Assembly (NCBI GenBank): GCA_018065225.1
Contig: JAGHTS010000119.1
Coordinates: 1-16,218, forward strand
Direction: 5' to 3'
DNA: 16,218 nucleotides
DNA from: Candidatus Phascolarctobacterium caballi
GTDB taxonomy: Bacteria; Bacillota; Negativicutes; Acidaminococcales; Acidaminococcaceae
Position numbers and translations under genes: made by a program
Part shown: piece after piece, positions 10,401 to 13,400 of the stretch
How the letters are laid out: every line of letters begins with the position of its first letter
Numbering within the stretch: the stretch's first letter is position 1
Notes under the pieces: generated by a model
Seen by the model: the letters and a program-made list of their open reading frames with translations, nothing else
Told to the model about the DNA's origin: nothing
The model's database searches: none

Positions 10401-13400
10401 CAGGGGAAGATGCAGTGGAAATGCTTGTTAACAAAGGGCGGTTTACTGAATATGGAACTTTAACATTGGGAATCAACGGGATGACAAGCAGCGGTTCGGT
10501 AAGATTAAATGGGGACAATAATGTTATTCGTGGGAAATATCAGCAAACAGATGGACAAACACTGGTAGGAGCTTCTGATAATCCAAACAAAAATTTAAAA
10601 GTCAATATTTTAGAAAATCTAAAAGGGGATATTTACAATTACGGAAAAATAGAAATTGTTAAGGCAGATACGGACAGTCCAAGTTTTGTAGTTGTAAATG
10701 ATGGTGGGACTGATAATGCATCTGTAACAAATGGAAGTATGGTCATATCCAATGCATCTGCTACAGGGCCGTTGACATTAAAATCAGCAAGCAGTGAAAT
10801 GTACATTGACAGGACTGCCACAGTAGATTTTGCAAGATTAAAATTGAGTGGTGGTGTTATAGACAACGACGGGACACTGAAAGCAACAGCAGGAGATGTT
10901 GGCACTGAAGTTATGAACAGCGGACATGTGGAATTGCGGGATGTTGGTGGGTACAGCACCCGTAGCAATACATCCGGAACATTGTCAAACAAGATTAACG
11001 GCGGAGAAATAAAACTGATAAGGACTGATGATGGTACACAGGCAACAGTAGTCACTTGTGGTACAAATTTGGTCAACAATACACTTATAGACCTTAACGA
11101 TAATATATTGAAGATAAGCTGTTGTGATTTGACTGTGGCCATAGGCAGTGCAGAAAAAGACACAGGAAAACTGGAAATTGCCGGGACGACAACAGCAGAA
11201 AAGGATATATATACAGAAGTTTTGATAGACGGCAAAGACGGTGACGAAACTACCGGCGACCTTACCGTTACAGCGGAACACCTGTACAAAGATGTGGAAA
11301 ACAATGGTACCCTGCATCTTGGCGGACGGAAAAAAATTGATTTTAATATCGTTAACGGGCAAGACGACAAAGGAAAGTTGGAGATAACAGGAATTATAGA
11401 AAGTACAGGGGAAATCAAGCAGAATGAGCTGGAAATTGAACAAAATGCAAAACTTACTGTAGATGTTGGAAAAGTGACAATTAAGAAAGATTCTGTAGTG
11501 AACAACGGGATGTTGACATTGATGGGTGAAGGTGATTTTGTTCATGGTATTGAAGGGACAGACGGGAAATTTATTGTTGACGGCAAAATTACTGCCAGCA
11601 CAGTACCATTGGGTGCAGCGAAAATTTATAATGACATTGTAATTAATCCCGATAAGGAATTAATCATTAATGCTGAAAATATAGATGGGGACAGTGTAGT
11701 AACCAATAATGGTACAATTGATTTTGAAAGGAACGGCTCTTTGTCAGCAATAGTAATAGGACAAGGAAATATTATTGTCGGTGGTGACGGCAGTACATTG
11801 ACGGTGTCTAAAGATAATGCAATTGGTTCCGGGCAGTCAGTTCGGGTGGAAAGTGGCAATGTTTTTGCAACTGATGGTAATGTGCACAGACTTGACAAAC
11901 TGACGTTGGCATCTAACGCAACATTAGATATGCAAAATGATAATGATGATGGTAATTGTAAGATAGAAACACTGACACTTAACAGTTTTATAGGACCGAC
12001 AGGAACAGGCAGTACCGCAAAACTTAAATTTGATGTTCTTTTTACAGGTAAAACAACAGCTGTTAACGATAAAATTGTTCTTAATGGGACGGGGACAGGG
12101 AAAATGGATATTCCCAATCATGTAGATGCGTCTATGGGGATTAGGGTCAACGAAACATTAGGACAGGAAATACCACAGGTAGGTGATAAAACATCAGTAA
12201 CCCTTATCAGCGGGAATGTCAGTGGAATGAAACTTAGCAAAGAAGTAACATCATATTTAGGAGCATACAAATATGTGTTTACACAAAGGGAAAATACAGG
12301 GATTTATGATGTTATTAAAGATTATGGCAAAACACTAAAAGAAGTTGTTAACAATATTGATGATTCCGGTTCCTCATTTTATGGACTTACAGAGGATTAT
12401 TTTGCACATAAAGACGAGGGCTATGCAGATTCTATGGGTATATTGTCTGTACCTGACGGTGATTTTACAATTGATGGCAATGGGCATAACTATATGGGTG
12501 GCCCTGACGGTGAGACCGGGCATCAGACAGGTATAGTTGTCGGGGAAGGATATACTTTGACAATAGAAGATATGGCGGTAATTGACAGATGGCAGGATTA
12601 TGCGGTAAGCAATAACGGTGAGTTTAATATTGAAAATGTTGGTCAATTGAAAGCAGATGTTGTGAACAACGGAACATTGAATATTGAAAAATTGGGAGTT
12701 TTGAATGGAAAAATAAAAAATGATGATGAAGGGAAGGGAGAGACGAACGTTAATAGTGATTTGGAAATAGGTAACAATGGTGGCATAGCACAGAATATTG
12801 TAAACATCAGTGATGGAAGCAAATTAATAATTAATACGGAAGATACTGATGGCAATCCGGTGTTGGATATTACCGAAAAAATTGCAGGTGCAGGCATTTT
12901 GGAAGTAAGGAAAAATATAGGTATAGAAGCAGAAAAACTGCAGATGGCAGGTGGTGTGGTCAATGATGCAGTACTGGCTTTGCGTGGAGAAGAAACAGAT
13001 AGTCCTTTGGCTGTAAAAATTTCAGGCAAAGGAACGACGCAGGTAGCAGGATATGTTATTTCTTCACCAGACAAGTTAGGACAGAAAGTTGATATTACCG
13101 GGACATTAAAATTAAACGGCAGCGGAGTTTTGGAAAACGAAATAAAAGGTGGGGGGACACTGAGCATAGAAGGCGGTGATAGTGCTGTTGTTGACATTAT
13201 TGCCAATAAGAATATTTCCGTGGGCGAAGTGAATTTGAATTATGGCAATTTAACAATGGCATCAGGACGTACATTGACTGCCGGAGATATAAATATGTAC
13301 AATGCTTCGCAACTCACTTTAGACCGCACAAATGTTTTAAGCAGTGATTATAAAGTGCTTGATGACGAAAATATCAGTGCATTAATAGGCAGTATCAATA

